A DNA stretch of 46,875 bases from Bacteroidota bacterium (lineage in GTDB: Bacteria; Bacteroidota; Bacteroidia; 2-12-FULL-35-15). The translations under genes were made by a program, and so were the position numbers. The DNA lies in contig JAHEXZ010000040.1 in NCBI GenBank assembly GCA_023251835.1, positions 1 to 46,875 on the forward strand, given 5' to 3'. Below the pieces are notes generated by a model. It saw only the letters and a program-made list of their open reading frames with translations. It was not told where the DNA came from and did no database searches. Shown piece by piece: positions 28,701 through 36,686 of this stretch (position 1 is its first letter; every line of letters begins with the position of its first letter).

Positions 28701-31700
28701 ATGCACCTGCACACAAACCGGCAGCTGTTGAGGTTGTTGAACCTCCTGACAACCAATTGTAAGTATATGGAGCAGTACCGCCTGTAACTGCAAGCTGCAC
28801 AAAGCCATCACACATACCATAACAGGTAGGATTACCAAGGGCTACCACTGACAATATTAATGGCGCAGGAGTTCCTATAGTTGCAGCTGCATTTGCAGGA
28901 CAACCATGAGCATCTGTAACGGCTAAAGAATATGTACCTGCACTTAATCCTGTTGCAGTATCAGTAGCCTGATGCATGCTGTCACTCCAGGAATACAAAT
29001 AAGGAGCATAACCATTGGTCAACGTTGCTGTTGCTGTACCATTACTGTCTCCCGGACAAGATACACTTGTAGTTGTAATAGATATTGAAACTGCAGGCGG
29101 ATTAGTTAAAGTAACAGAAGCCAGCTTTATACACCCCCCTGCATCTGTAACAGTAACATTGTAAGTACCGCTTCCAAGATTTGAAACAGCAGCAGTAGCG
29201 GGGTTTCCTGGGATAGCCCATGAATATGAATAAGGCGGAGCACCTCCCAAAGCACTTGCCTGAATAGAACCATCGGAAAAGCCATTACAGGAAGGATTTA
29301 CCCCAACAGCATTTGCTATTAATAAGGAAGGTTCGGTAATGATAACACTGGCAGCAGCAGAACAATTATTGGCATCGGTTGCGATAACAGAATAAATACC
29401 TGCTCCAAGGTTAGTAGCAGTGGGTGTTGTTTGCCCATCATTCCATAAATAGGTAAAAGGCAATACACCCCCGGTTGTATTAATTGTTGCACTACCATCC
29501 TGTAATCCGTTACAGGAAACATCAGTTGCTGCTATAGTTGCTACAGGCCCTGCTGAATTGGCAATAGAAACCGGAATACTGTAGGTACATAAGTTGACAT
29601 CCTGCATAGTCACGGTATACGTTCCGGCTGCTAAACCAGTAGCAGTGGCTCCCGTCTGCCCTCCTGACCATGTCCATGTATAGGGAGCAAAACCTCCGGA
29701 ACCTGTCACCGTTGCACTACCGTTTGCCTGTCCGCAGCTCGCATTGGAAGCAGTAGCTGTAATGGCAAGGGCTGGTGGCTGAGTAATATTTGCAGCAGTT
29801 GATGTTGTACATCCTTTAGAATCAGTAATAGTTACAGAATAGGTTCCAATGCTTAATCCGGAAACCGAAGATGTAGTATATCCTCCCGGCAACCATACGT
29901 ATGAGTATGGGGTTGTTCCTCCGGACACTGTTGCTGTAGCAGTACCTGTTGAACCTCCAAAACAACCCACGTTTGTAAAGGTGGCATTCACAGCCAAAAC
30001 ATTAGGTTGTGTAACTGTTGCTGTTGTTGTTGAAGAACACCCGTAAGCATTAGTAACCGTAACGTTATAGGTAGCTGCACTCAAATTGGTGGCTGTAGCC
30101 AGTGTCTGGCCATTGCTCCACAAATAAGTGTATGGCGTTAATCCTCCCGATGCAGTGACGGTAGCCGTGCCATTGCTGCCGCCATTACAAAAAACCGGTG
30201 TTTGTGACGTTTGCAGTGATGGCGGCCCTCCAACATTGATTATTATTTTTGCTGTATCAACCTTGCCGCAGGTTCCTGTTGTATCCGAAACAAAAAGTGA
30301 AGCTGTATATGTACCAATAGTTGTATATGTGTGAGTTGGAGATGAAATAGAAACCTGTGGACTTCCATCTCCAAAGTCCCATTTGAATGTGGTACCGGCA
30401 CTGCCAGCCATGCTGAAAGGTACGGTATAAGGAGCACAACCGACAGGTGATCCGGATAAGGAAGCAACAGCATCAGGGCTTACCTTTAAATCCATTTTAA
30501 TTACCGCATTATTGCAGTTAAAACTGTTATTGGTACGCGACCAGGCAGTGGTAGTAGTAGGAAAATTATCCGAACCTCCACAGCTTGCACATACCGACTG
30601 ATATATAAACCCTCTTTTGTCGAACCGGCTTGTACCGCCATCTACATGGTCTCCCACCCAACTGTTTTCTCCAAAGAAAGTAGCATATAATAATGATTGA
30701 GCATTGGGTCTTAATACCATAAAATAAAAATCACAACCATCGGTAGTAGACTTATAAGCATTTGCTGTAACAGGCATACCAGTGGTAGTTGAAGGCGATG
30801 GGTTTCCAAACGCTGCACTACATCTTCCCCACCCTGCAATGTATATACTCTGGCAGCTGTCTACCAGAAATGCTGTAGGAGAAATATTAGGATTAGCTGT
30901 GCCGCTGCCAATAACTGTTGAAAAAACAGTTGTATTCAGCTGGCTATTGAGCTTATGAATAAATTGCCCGCTGTTAGGATTAGAATAAACGCCAGCGGTA
31001 ACAGGGTAAGTTCCTTTTGTCTGGCCAAACACGTAAATATCGCCATTGGCATCTGTTTCTATCAGGTAAGACTGGTCGTAAGCAGAAGTACCCAGGTAGG
31101 TAGAATAAACAGCCGATGTTGCAGTGCTGTTAAGTGCCGTAATAAATCCATCTGCAGCCCCTCCTTTGTAGGCAGAATTTAAAACACCTGCAGTAGTTGG
31201 GAAATCAGCACTTGCAGTGCCTCCTGTAACGTATATATTGTTTCCATTCAGTTTTATGCCATAAGCAGCATCGTCAGCACTGCCGCCAAGATAAGTGCTG
31301 AAGGCCAATGAAGTAAGTGTGCTGTTCATTTTGAAAACACAACCATCCTGAGTTCCGCCAAGTGTTATATCAAAAGCCCCTGCTGTGGTTGGGAAATTGG
31401 TTGAACGGGTAGAGCCTGCCACATATACATTGCTGCTATTATCAAGTATAATCTCGCTTCTGCCATCATCTGCATAATTAAATTTAAGAGAGGACATTGA
31501 AGATTCTACAGGAGTAATATTTACTCCATCATCTCCCGTTCCTCCAAGAAAAGTTGAGGCCAGCAAAGCTCCGGAAGTATTAAATTTTCCAACAATAATA
31601 TCATATCCCCCATTGAAAGTTGCATCATAAACTCCTGAAGTAACAGGGAAATTGGAAGAATTCGTCCTGCCCGCCACGTATAACTCATTATTACTGTTTA

Positions 31701-32703
31701 CAAAAAGACTATGTGGCTGCTCATTTTGAGCACCACCGTAATAGGTAGAGAATAAAATGGAAGTACCATTTGCGTTGTACTTTGTAATAGAAATATCAAA
31801 AGGATAAGTGGAAGAATTCCATGGCATTCCTCCGTTAAAAGTATTATCAAAAGCTCCAAGTGTAGTTGGGTACCCTGCAGATGCAGCAATACCGGCAGTA
31901 TAAATATTACCTGCCGCATCATACGTTGCTGTAAAGCCCCAGTTGTCGGCAAAAGAACCGGTATAGGTTGAAGCAACCAGAGTAGGGTCAATAACCAGAG
32001 GAACATCCTTATTGTATTCTCCTGTTAATGAAAAGCTAAGTGTATTTCCCCGCAAATGATAAGAACATTTAATCTCTTTTTTTTCTCCATTAATTACCTG
32101 ATACGAGTATGGCTTTTGCTCTATAATATCTCCCAGACTGGTTTGTATATAAAGATGCCCATTTTTAAGAAACAGCCTGTCAGCTCCCTCATAGCTAAAT
32201 TGAATGTCTTTAGGATTTCCTCCGGGCTGTATAATTAAATCGTATTTCAGATTCTTATCCACATTATATACCTTCATATCAATAGAAGGATAAATGTTTT
32301 TATAGGAAACGGCTTCATAAAGCTTAACCCCTTCTGCCCAATGGCTGGAATCATTGCCTAAATAGTAATTCCGGTGAAAAGGAAAACGATTATTCCCGGC
32401 AATTTCAGCATTAAGATTTGAATTTATAAAATTGACTTTAAAGGCATGATAACGAATTTTAGGTGATTCCTCTTTATGACGCATGCTGTGCAAATCTACA
32501 CGTTCGATAAGCAGATAAGTAAACGCTTTTTTTTCAAGAAATAATTTTCCTCCGGCAAAATCAGCCTCAAACAACACCTGACCAGGCCATTGGTTTTTAT
32601 TTTCTTCGAATATCATTTTTGGTGCAGGAGCTAACCCTTCAGCAAGGATAACTGATAGCGGAGAAAAGAAAAAAATGAAGAAAAAAAACAGCCTCGTTTT
32701 CAT
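25735..32703 (-). CDS. Giant SprB-repeat adhesin-like protein, T9SS type B
   Basis: 2322 aa, secreted; signal peptide KTRLFFFFIFFFSPLSVILA. Residues about 28-250 match a DUF7948-type N-terminal domain (FEENKNQWPGQVLFEADFAG). SBBP-type beta-propeller repeats follow (about 250-770: FSTYLGG..DD, N.YV.G.T.S.NFPTT), then one PKD domain (about 770-826). Fourteen SprB repeats of about 76 residues come next (about 827-1896), each with C.G...G.A...GG..PY.Y.W..G and GTY.VTVTD..GC. Two Ig-like and two PKD domains precede the type B C-terminal domain (about 2240-2322). In that domain the usual FTPNGDG.ND is changed to FTPDEDDVNE. SprB of Flavobacterium is a motile surface adhesin used in gliding, and a similar role is plausible here. 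A well-formed promoter lies upstream, and the gene at 23771 follows. Confidence 0.9.
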   Translation of the reverse strand: MKTRLFFFFIFFFSPLSVILAEGLAPAPKMIFEENKNQWPGQVLFEADFAGGKLFLEKKAFTYLLIERVDLHSMRHKEESPKIRYHAFKVNFINSNLNAEIAGNNRFPFHRNYYLGNDSSHWAEGVKLYEAVSYKNIYPSIDMKVYNVDKNLKYDLIIQPGGNPKDIQFSYEGADRLFLKNGHLYIQTSLGDIIEQKPYSYQVINGEKKEIKCSYHLRGNTLSFSLTGEYNKDVPLVIDPTLVASTYTGSFADNWGFTATYDAAGNIYTAGIAASAGYPTTLGAFDNTFNGGMPWNSSTYPFDISITKYNANGTSILFSTYYGGAQNEQPHSLFVNSNNELYVAGRTNSSNFPVTSGVYDATFNGGYDIIVGKFNTSGALLASTFLGGTGDDGVNITPVESSMSSLKFNYADDGRSEIILDNSSNVYVAGSTRSTNFPTTAGAFDITLGGTQDGCVFKMNSTLTSLAFSTYLGGSADDAAYGIKLNGNNIYVTGGTASADFPTTAGVLNSAYKGGAADGFITALNSTATSAVYSTYLGTSAYDQSYLIETDANGDIYVFGQTKGTYPVTAGVYSNPNSGQFIHKLNSQLNTTVFSTVIGSGTANPNISPTAFLVDSCQSIYIAGWGRCSAAFGNPSPSTTTGMPVTANAYKSTTDGCDFYFMVLRPNAQSLLYATFFGENSWVGDHVDGGTSRFDKRGFIYQSVCASCGGSDNFPTTTTAWSRTNNSFNCNNAVIKMDLKVSPDAVASLSGSPVGCAPYTVPFSMAGSAGTTFKWDFGDGSPQVSISSPTHTYTTIGTYTASLFVSDTTGTCGKVDTAKIIINVGGPPSLQTSQTPVFCNGGSNGTATVTASGGLTPYTYLWSNGQTLATATNLSAATYNVTVTNAYGCSSTTTATVTQPNVLAVNATFTNVGCFGGSTGTATATVSGGTTPYSYVWLPGGYTTSSVSGLSIGTYSVTITDSKGCTTSTAANITQPPALAITATASNASCGQANGSATVTGSGGFAPYTWTWSGGQTGATATGLAAGTYTVTMQDVNLCTYSIPVSIANSAGPVATIAATDVSCNGLQDGSATINTTGGVLPFTYLWNDGQTTPTATNLGAGIYSVIATDANNCSAAASVIITEPSLLIANAVGVNPSCNGFSDGSIQASALGGAPPYSYSWAIPGNPATAAVSNLGSGTYNVTVTDAGGCIKLASVTLTNPPAVSISITTTSVSCPGDSNGTATATLTNGYAPYLYSWSDSMHQATDTATGLSAGTYSLAVTDAHGCPANAAATIGTPAPLILSVVALGNPTCYGMCDGFVQLAVTGGTAPYTYNWLSGGSTTSTAAGLCAGAFTCTVTDVNACISLLSDTIDQPEPLTGAVNVVKIPCNSTCNGEIIATYSGGNSPYNYLWQPGLQTTNNPNTLCAGTHTVTVTDSLGCSASGTIELVEPTAITATVSTTSANCGQANGGACIVVSGGTLTYKYLWSSGATDTMDCVSGLVANTYIITVTDGMGCTLTTNANINDITGPVVNITSFTDLTCFGVSTGTAIATVSSGIAPYNFLWTPGGQTVQSPANLSSGINTLTVTDDAGCIGSASVTIVAPPQLVSAITNKQNVSCYGVCDGAATVLYGGGTPPLSIVWDAPGAPDTASVSGLCADTYKVTIADANGCTRIDSSTVITQPDALIIGQSMIADITCYGDSNGVISVNVVGGTPYYSFSWLPNISAGATATNLPAGSYTLILTDMKNCSTAQTWTITDPPPLSVTGSSNPASCNSANGDATVAPTGGTPPYYYQWNDINIQTTAQALNLPTGDYICVIRDTNNCSITDTVTVSSASGPQIDSITSTAVLCNGGATGKAKVFMNSGLGVPPFSYLWTPSSQTADTATGLVQGAYNVLVTDAGGCTVSGTVVVSQPPPLILMISPPDTVCYRDTAQVYAQGVGGTTNYLYSWFGAGFGLSGTGPHIVMPDSSSTYSVIVSDVNGCTAGPLDILVVIPPPLLLATTADTAICDGDSIILSVNVSGGNGNPYIYAWSNGASTQLQTVSPSLAASPAVYSVTVTDGCSEPASDTVSVIVNVNPSGSFTQNDTSGCEPLTISFNATSDSSGVIYSWNYGDATTGSGASSSHTYTSDSIYTVMLTISTTLGCSTTIQGANSITVYPKPDADFLINPVPASSLYPLVNYSDISTTTITSWLWNFNDTSSTSDTSTIKNPTHTYSGVGTYITELIVTNQFGCIDTADKQVDVIDEFVFYAPNTFTPDEDDVNEIFLPVGVGWDINTFELYIFDRWGELIFFSDDYTKGWNGKVKNGSELAQNDVYVWKVNLKDTRGNSHKYIGHVNLLK
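27010..30226 (-). repeat. Array of 14 SprB-repeat coding units
   Basis: Fourteen in-frame units of about 228 bases. They share the CNG...G and VTVTDA.GC codon blocks but differ clearly from each other, so the array is old at the DNA level. Confidence 0.85.
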
Positions 32704-32856
32704 TCACCTTGTTTTAGCCGGATTGCACTTATATGAAGACGTTTTGGGAAAAGGAATCGTTGCATTTATTCCTGACATAAAATGATATTGTTTTTTATTT
32801 GGGATATGCGCTATAATCCTCAATAGCTTTGGTATTCTCTATCATGTATAATCTAA

Positions 32857-32888
32857 CAAATATAATCAAACTAATAATGAATATCAAA
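32857..32888 (-). promoter_or_regulatory. Promoter of the giant adhesin operon
   Basis: On the minus strand, TTTG (32888-32885), a 20-base spacer and TATATTTG (32864-32857) match the Bacteroidota -33 / -7 promoter consensus TTTG-N19-21-TAnnTTTG exactly. A start near 32850 would give a 5' leader of about 147 bases before the ATG at 32703. Confidence 0.65.
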
Positions 32889-32945
32889 TTAAATTTGATA
32901 ACCAGCAAGGCTTCTTTCAGCCACGATAACATTACATTTCAAAAG

Positions 32946-32953
32946 TAAATTTG
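32946..32953 (+). promoter_or_regulatory. Candidate -7 element for cdd
   Basis: TAAATTTG matches TAnnTTTG, 99 bases before the cdd ATG. No TTTG is seen at the -33 position. Confidence 0.35.
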
Positions 32954-32990
32954 TATGTTTGTTCATTGGTTGGGATAGTTTATTGGTTGT

Positions 32991-33035
32991 AAGTTATTGG
33001 GTTAACTAACCGATAACCCCAATAACCAATAACTT
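32991..33035. repeat. AT-rich inverted repeat upstream of cdd
   Basis: AAGTTATTGG (32991-33000) pairs with CCAATAACTT (33026-33035); further TAACC/GGTTA pairs lie inside the loop. Short AATAACCAATAAC and TTAATAACTTAATAACC tracts continue up to the cdd start. A related tract (TAACCCAATAACC..CAATAACC) lies after cdd at 33581-33609. Confidence 0.6.
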
Positions 33036-33052
33036 AATAACTTAATAACCGA

Positions 33053-33544
33053 ATGAAAAAATTAGAGTTAAGAATTGTGTTTTCAGAATATGAAAATGCA
33101 ACCGAATTAGGCACTATTGAGCAGGAATTGATACAAAAAGCCATAAAGGCTTGCGATTCGGCTTACGCGCCCTATTCTGACTTTCATGTAGGTGCTGCCT
33201 TATTATTGGAAAATGGTGTAATTATAACGGGCAACAACCAGGAAAATGTAGCTTATCCAAGTGCTTTATGTGCAGAAAGGGTTGCTATATACTATGCCGG
33301 CTCTCAATACCCTGATATTGCCATTAAAACTATTGCTATTACATGTAAATCAGCTACAGTTCATCTCACAGAACCACTTTCACCCTGCGGAGCCTGTCGC
33401 CAGGCTATGGCAGAATATGAAACCCGCCACAACAACAAAATTAAAGTAATACTTGTTGGTGACAAAGGTAAAATACGTGTAGTAGAGAGCGTTGCCGACC
33501 TGTTGCCTTTTATGTTTAAAGCGGATGAATTGAAGAAGGCATGA
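33053..33544 (+). CDS. cdd: Cytidine deaminase
   Basis: 163 aa, the size of the homotetrameric class. Converts cytidine and deoxycytidine to uridine and deoxyuridine in pyrimidine salvage. HVGAAL (45-50) is followed by the zinc-site pair: CAE at 73-75 (Cys ligand and the catalytic Glu75) and PCGAC at 111-115 (Cys112 and Cys115 ligands). The three-Cys zinc site is typical of the small tetrameric enzymes. Start at the only suitable ATG, right after the repeat tract. A gap of 116 bases with a likely promoter separates it from pdhA, so they may be transcribed separately. Confidence 0.95.
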   Translation: MKKLELRIVFSEYENATELGTIEQELIQKAIKACDSAYAPYSDFHVGAALLLENGVIITGNNQENVAYPSALCAERVAIYYAGSQYPDIAIKTIAITCKSATVHLTEPLSPCGACRQAMAEYETRHNNKIKVILVGDKGKIRVVESVADLLPFMFKADELKKA

Positions 33545-33580
33545 AGCAGCCGGGAGAAAGGAGTTGGAAAAGTCTGGGGA

Positions 33581-33609
33581 TAACCCAATAACCTATTAAC
33601 TCAATAACC
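33581..33609 (+). repeat. AATAACC tract between cdd and pdhA
   Basis: Three CAATAACC or close variants in 29 bases, related to the tract before cdd. Cdd is thus flanked on both sides by copies of the same short repeat. Confidence 0.5.
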
Positions 33610-33628
33610 TAAAATCATTTTTTTATTG

Positions 33629-33636
33629 TAAATTTG
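33629..33636 (+). promoter_or_regulatory. Candidate -7 element for pdhA
   Basis: TAAATTTG matches TAnnTTTG, 25 bases before the pdhA ATG. The -33 box is not recognisable. Confidence 0.45.
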
Positions 33637-33660
33637 TGTCTATACTAACTATGGACTGTA

Positions 33661-34701
33661 ATGGAAAAAGTTGCGAAAAAAAATAATAAAGAAACTACTG
33701 ATACCAAAACTCTCAAAAAATTCAGCAAAGAGACTTACCTGCAATGGTATGAATCCATGTTGCTGATGCGCAGGTTTGAAGAAAAAACAGGGCAACTGTA
33801 TATTCAGCAGAAAATACGTGGCTTTTGTCATCTTTACATCGGGCAGGAAGCCTTAGTAGCTGGCTCGGAGTCTGTGCTTCGCAGGGATGACCGGGTTATT
33901 ACTGCATACCGTGATCATGCACATCCTATTGGCCGTGGCTTACATCCGAAATACATTATGGCCGAGCTAATGGCTAAAATTACCGGCTGTTCCAAAGGTA
34001 AAGGCGGTTCCATGCATATTTTCTCAAAAGAGTTTAATTTTTTTGGCGGGCATGGTATTGTCGGAGGACAGATACCATTGGGTGCAGGTATTGCTTTTGC
34101 CGATAAATACAATGGTAATGATAATATAACCCTGTGTTATATGGGGGATGGTGCTGTACGACAAGGTGCATTACATGAAGCATTCAACATGGCTATGCTA
34201 TGGAAGTTACCTGTAATATTTATTATTGAAAACAATTACTATGCAATGGGCACTTCTGTAGAGCGGACATCTAATGTACAAGATTTGTATAAGATAGGGC
34301 TTGCTTATGATATGCCATCGTCACAGGTAGATGGAATGAGCTGTGAAGCGGTTCATGAAGCTGTGGAAGAAGCTGTAAACAGAGCCCGAAAAGGTGAAGG
34401 GCCAAGCTTATTGGAAATGGAAACCTATCGCTACAAGGGACATTCCATGAGTGATGCACAAACCTACCGTACCAAAGAGGAGGTAAAACAATACCAGTTA
34501 CAGGATCCTATAGAAAAAGTATTGACAACCATTAAAAAGAACAAATGGCTTACAGATGCTGAAATTGAAGCGATAGAGAAGCGTGTAGATGATATAGTTG
34601 CAGAATCGGTTAAATTTGGTGAAGAGTCTCCGTACCCAACGGCTGATGAGCTATATAAAGATGTGTATGTAGAAAGTGATTATCCGTATATAAAGGAATA
34701 A
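33661..34701 (+). CDS. pdhA: Pyruvate dehydrogenase E1 component, alpha subunit
   Basis: 346 aa. With the beta subunit it decarboxylates pyruvate with thiamine diphosphate and passes the acetyl group to the lipoyl arm of E2. The thiamine motif is intact: GDGAVRQGALHEAFNMA from 162, ending in ENN at 190-192. FCHLYIGQEA (55-64) and YRDHAHPIGRG (83-93) are typical of the E1-alpha family, and RYKGHSMSDAQTYRTKEE carries the regulatory-loop sequence of the family. The E2 gene follows 73 bases downstream. No pdhB lies between them; in many Bacteroidota the E1-beta gene is elsewhere, which seems to be the case here. Confidence 0.95.
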   Translation: MEKVAKKNNKETTDTKTLKKFSKETYLQWYESMLLMRRFEEKTGQLYIQQKIRGFCHLYIGQEALVAGSESVLRRDDRVITAYRDHAHPIGRGLHPKYIMAELMAKITGCSKGKGGSMHIFSKEFNFFGGHGIVGGQIPLGAGIAFADKYNGNDNITLCYMGDGAVRQGALHEAFNMAMLWKLPVIFIIENNYYAMGTSVERTSNVQDLYKIGLAYDMPSSQVDGMSCEAVHEAVEEAVNRARKGEGPSLLEMETYRYKGHSMSDAQTYRTKEEVKQYQLQDPIEKVLTTIKKNKWLTDAEIEAIEKRVDDIVAESVKFGEESPYPTADELYKDVYVESDYPYIKE

Positions 34702-34714
34702 ATAGAAAATTAGT

Positions 34715-34758
34715 GAATTGGAGAAATAGGGATTGAAGAAAAGGAAATTCTCCAATTC
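34715..34758 (+). repeat. Inverted repeat between pdhA and pdhC
   Basis: GAATTGGAGAA (34715-34725) and TTCTCCAATTC (34748-34758) form a perfect 11-bp stem with a 22-base loop, ending 16 bases before the chosen pdhC start. It could act as an intercistronic hairpin affecting mRNA stability or E2 translation. Role is inferred. Confidence 0.6.
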
Positions 34759-34774
34759 AAAAAATCAAAAATTA

Positions 34775-36091
34775 ATGAATATGGCTGAAATAGTACGAAT
34801 GCCGAAACTAAGTGATACTATGACCGATGGCGTAGTTGCAAAATGGCATAAAAAAGTAGGCGAAAAAGTAAAATCAGGTGAGTTGCTTGCTGATATCGAA
34901 ACAGATAAGGCAACCATGGAGTTTGAATCGTTCCAGAATGGGGTATTGCTGCATATTGGTGTGCATGAAGGGAAAAGTGCACCAGTAGATTCTATACTTG
35001 CCATTCTTGGAAATGAAGGAGAAGATATTAAAGTGCTACTTGCAGAAGAAGCCAGCAAGTCTGCTTCGGCAAAAGAAGAAGTAAAACCGGAAGCTAAAAA
35101 AGAAATTGTTTCTGAAAAACCTGCTGTAAAAAATGAAACGCCTGCTCCTGAGAAAAAACAAGAAACTGCTGTTTCATCCGATACAACCCAAACAAAATAT
35201 ATATCCGGCACGGACAGCAATGGCCGTTTAAAAATTTCTCCTCTTGCCAGAAAATTAGCGGAAGATAAGGGCATCAATGTTGATAGCCTGAAAGGCAGCG
35301 GTGATGGAGGAAGAATTATAAAACGGGATATTGACAATTATAGGCCTGGAAATATACCTGCATTTGTGGGTGTTGAAAGCTATACAGAGGAACCTGTTTC
35401 GCAGATGCGCAAAACTATTGCCCGCAGGTTGGGTGAAAGTAAATTTTCTGCACCACACTTCTACCTGACAATGGAAATTGATATGGATGAAGCAATAAAA
35501 GCGCGTGAAGCTATCAATACTGTTGCCGGAACCAAAATTTCTTTTAATGATATTGTTATCAAAGCCGTGGCATTGACGTTGCGTAAACATCCTAAAATTA
35601 ATGCATCCTGGCTGGGAGACCCTTCGTCAGGCTCAGGGCAGGTCAAGATACGTTATAACAGTCATATTCACATTGGTGTGGCTGTAGCGGTTGAAGAAGG
35701 CTTATTAGTTCCGGTAGTGCGCTTTGCTGACGGAAAAACACTAACACAGATTGCTACTGAAGTACGCAATTATGCTGCTAAAGCAAAAGATAAAAAATTG
35801 CAGCCAAGCGACTGGGAAGGCAACACATTCACCATTTCTAACCTGGGCATGTTTGGTATTGATGAGTTTACAGCTATTATCAATCCTCCGGATGCCTGTA
35901 TTTTAGCTGTGGGAGGTATTAAACAAACACCGGTTGTAAAAAACGGGCAGATTGTACCAGGCAATGTAATGAAGCTAACCTTATCCTGTGATCATCGCGT
36001 GGTGGATGGTGCGTTGGGAGCAGCTTTTTTACAAACCCTGAAACATAATCTTGAGAATCCGGTGTTAATGCTGGGAGCTTACTCAATATAA
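34775..36091 (+). CDS. pdhC: Dihydrolipoamide acetyltransferase (E2 of pyruvate dehydrogenase)
   Basis: 438 aa. Core enzyme of the pyruvate dehydrogenase complex, moving acetyl groups from the lipoyl arm to CoA. The frame is open from a TTG at 34733, but those codons lie in the hairpin; I use the ATG at 34775 (an ATG at 34781 is also possible). One lipoyl domain (1-80) carries the modified lysine in ETDKA (Lys45). A Glu/Ala/Pro/Lys-rich linker (about 95-140) leads to an E1/E3-binding domain (about 150-187, ISPLARKLAEDKGI...GGRIIKRDI). The catalytic domain (about 205-438) contains SCDHRVVDGALGAAF, with the active-site His and Asp. It is paired with pdhA. Confidence 0.95.
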   Translation: MNMAEIVRMPKLSDTMTDGVVAKWHKKVGEKVKSGELLADIETDKATMEFESFQNGVLLHIGVHEGKSAPVDSILAILGNEGEDIKVLLAEEASKSASAKEEVKPEAKKEIVSEKPAVKNETPAPEKKQETAVSSDTTQTKYISGTDSNGRLKISPLARKLAEDKGINVDSLKGSGDGGRIIKRDIDNYRPGNIPAFVGVESYTEEPVSQMRKTIARRLGESKFSAPHFYLTMEIDMDEAIKAREAINTVAGTKISFNDIVIKAVALTLRKHPKINASWLGDPSSGSGQVKIRYNSHIHIGVAVAVEEGLLVPVVRFADGKTLTQIATEVRNYAAKAKDKKLQPSDWEGNTFTISNLGMFGIDEFTAIINPPDACILAVGGIKQTPVVKNGQIVPGNVMKLTLSCDHRVVDGALGAAFLQTLKHNLENPVLMLGAYSI

Positions 36092-36123
36092 TATTTCTTA
36101 CCGGAATGCTTTATACAACTGTG

Positions 36124-36669
36124 ATGAGGAAAACCATTTTAGGGTTCATCCCGACTTTTTTTCTGTGCTCCGCATTTAGTGTATTAAAGCAGAACCAGCC
36201 AGAAAAAACCAAAGTAAGCGGTACAGTAATGCGTGTAAAAGCACATTGCGGTGGTGCAAGAATGACGGAAGAAATGTATAATGAATTTAGTAAACCTATA
36301 TTCTATGCAAATAAGAAACTCTTTATAAAAAAGGGGAAATGGAATGATTTAAAAAAGAAACCTATTCTTGAGTTTATTTCCGATTCTACTGGTAATTTTT
36401 CGTTCTCTCTTCCTCCCGGTGAATATTGTATTGTAGATGAATACAAAAACGATAAAACAAATTACAATAAGCTATTAAATAAATTTAAAGAGCCAACACT
36501 ACACTATTCTGCAATTTCTTCTTCCTGCTTAAAAGAATGGTTTAAAACTCCTGCCGCTGTTCTGAACATCCCATCAAGCGGATTAAATAACTTTGTTATC
36601 ACATTTTATGATGAATGCTCCTGGAACAAAGTTCCATGTGCTACTTATCATGGACCATTACCCCCCTAA
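36124..36669 (+). CDS. Small secreted protein of unknown function
   Basis: 181 aa. The frame opens at 36106, but the ATG at 36124 starts a clear signal peptide (MRKTILGFIPTFFLCSAFS). The body starts with KVSGTVMRVKAHCGGARM and has a strand-rich DSTGNFSFSLPPGEYCIVDEY segment, as in carboxypeptidase-regulatory-like or transthyretin-like beta domains. It then has a Cys-containing C-terminal part (SSSCLKEW, DECSWNKVPCATYHGP). Several conserved-looking Cys residues would fit a periplasmic or exported protein. It starts 32 bases after pdhC but is probably not functionally linked. It ends 17 bases from the convergent scoB gene. I do not recognise a specific function. Confidence 0.7.
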   Translation: MRKTILGFIPTFFLCSAFSVLKQNQPEKTKVSGTVMRVKAHCGGARMTEEMYNEFSKPIFYANKKLFIKKGKWNDLKKKPILEFISDSTGNFSFSLPPGEYCIVDEYKNDKTNYNKLLNKFKEPTLHYSAISSSCLKEWFKTPAAVLNIPSSGLNNFVITFYDECSWNKVPCATYHGPLPP

Positions 36670-36686
36670 TGCAAATGTTGTGTCCA

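Larger units (their letters stand above)
32704..33052. other. Divergent intergenic region, giant adhesin / cdd
   Basis: 349 bases between two divergent genes. It holds a minus-strand promoter (32857-32888), a candidate plus-strand -7 element (32946-32953) and an AT-rich inverted repeat (32991-33035). The predicted adhesin leader is about 147 bases. No protein gene is supported. Confidence 0.7.

Noticed and set aside
27010-30226. Regular repeats as a possible CRISPR array
   Set aside because: The units are in-frame protein repeats of about 228 bases (SprB), not short identical repeats with unique spacers.
32795-32845. 16-residue leader ORF on the minus strand downstream of the adhesin promoter
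   Set aside because: Short, with no regulatory pattern or conserved composition; likely chance.
34733-34774. TTG start extending pdhC
   Set aside because: The added residues derive from the inverted repeat and precede the lipoyl domain that normally starts the protein.
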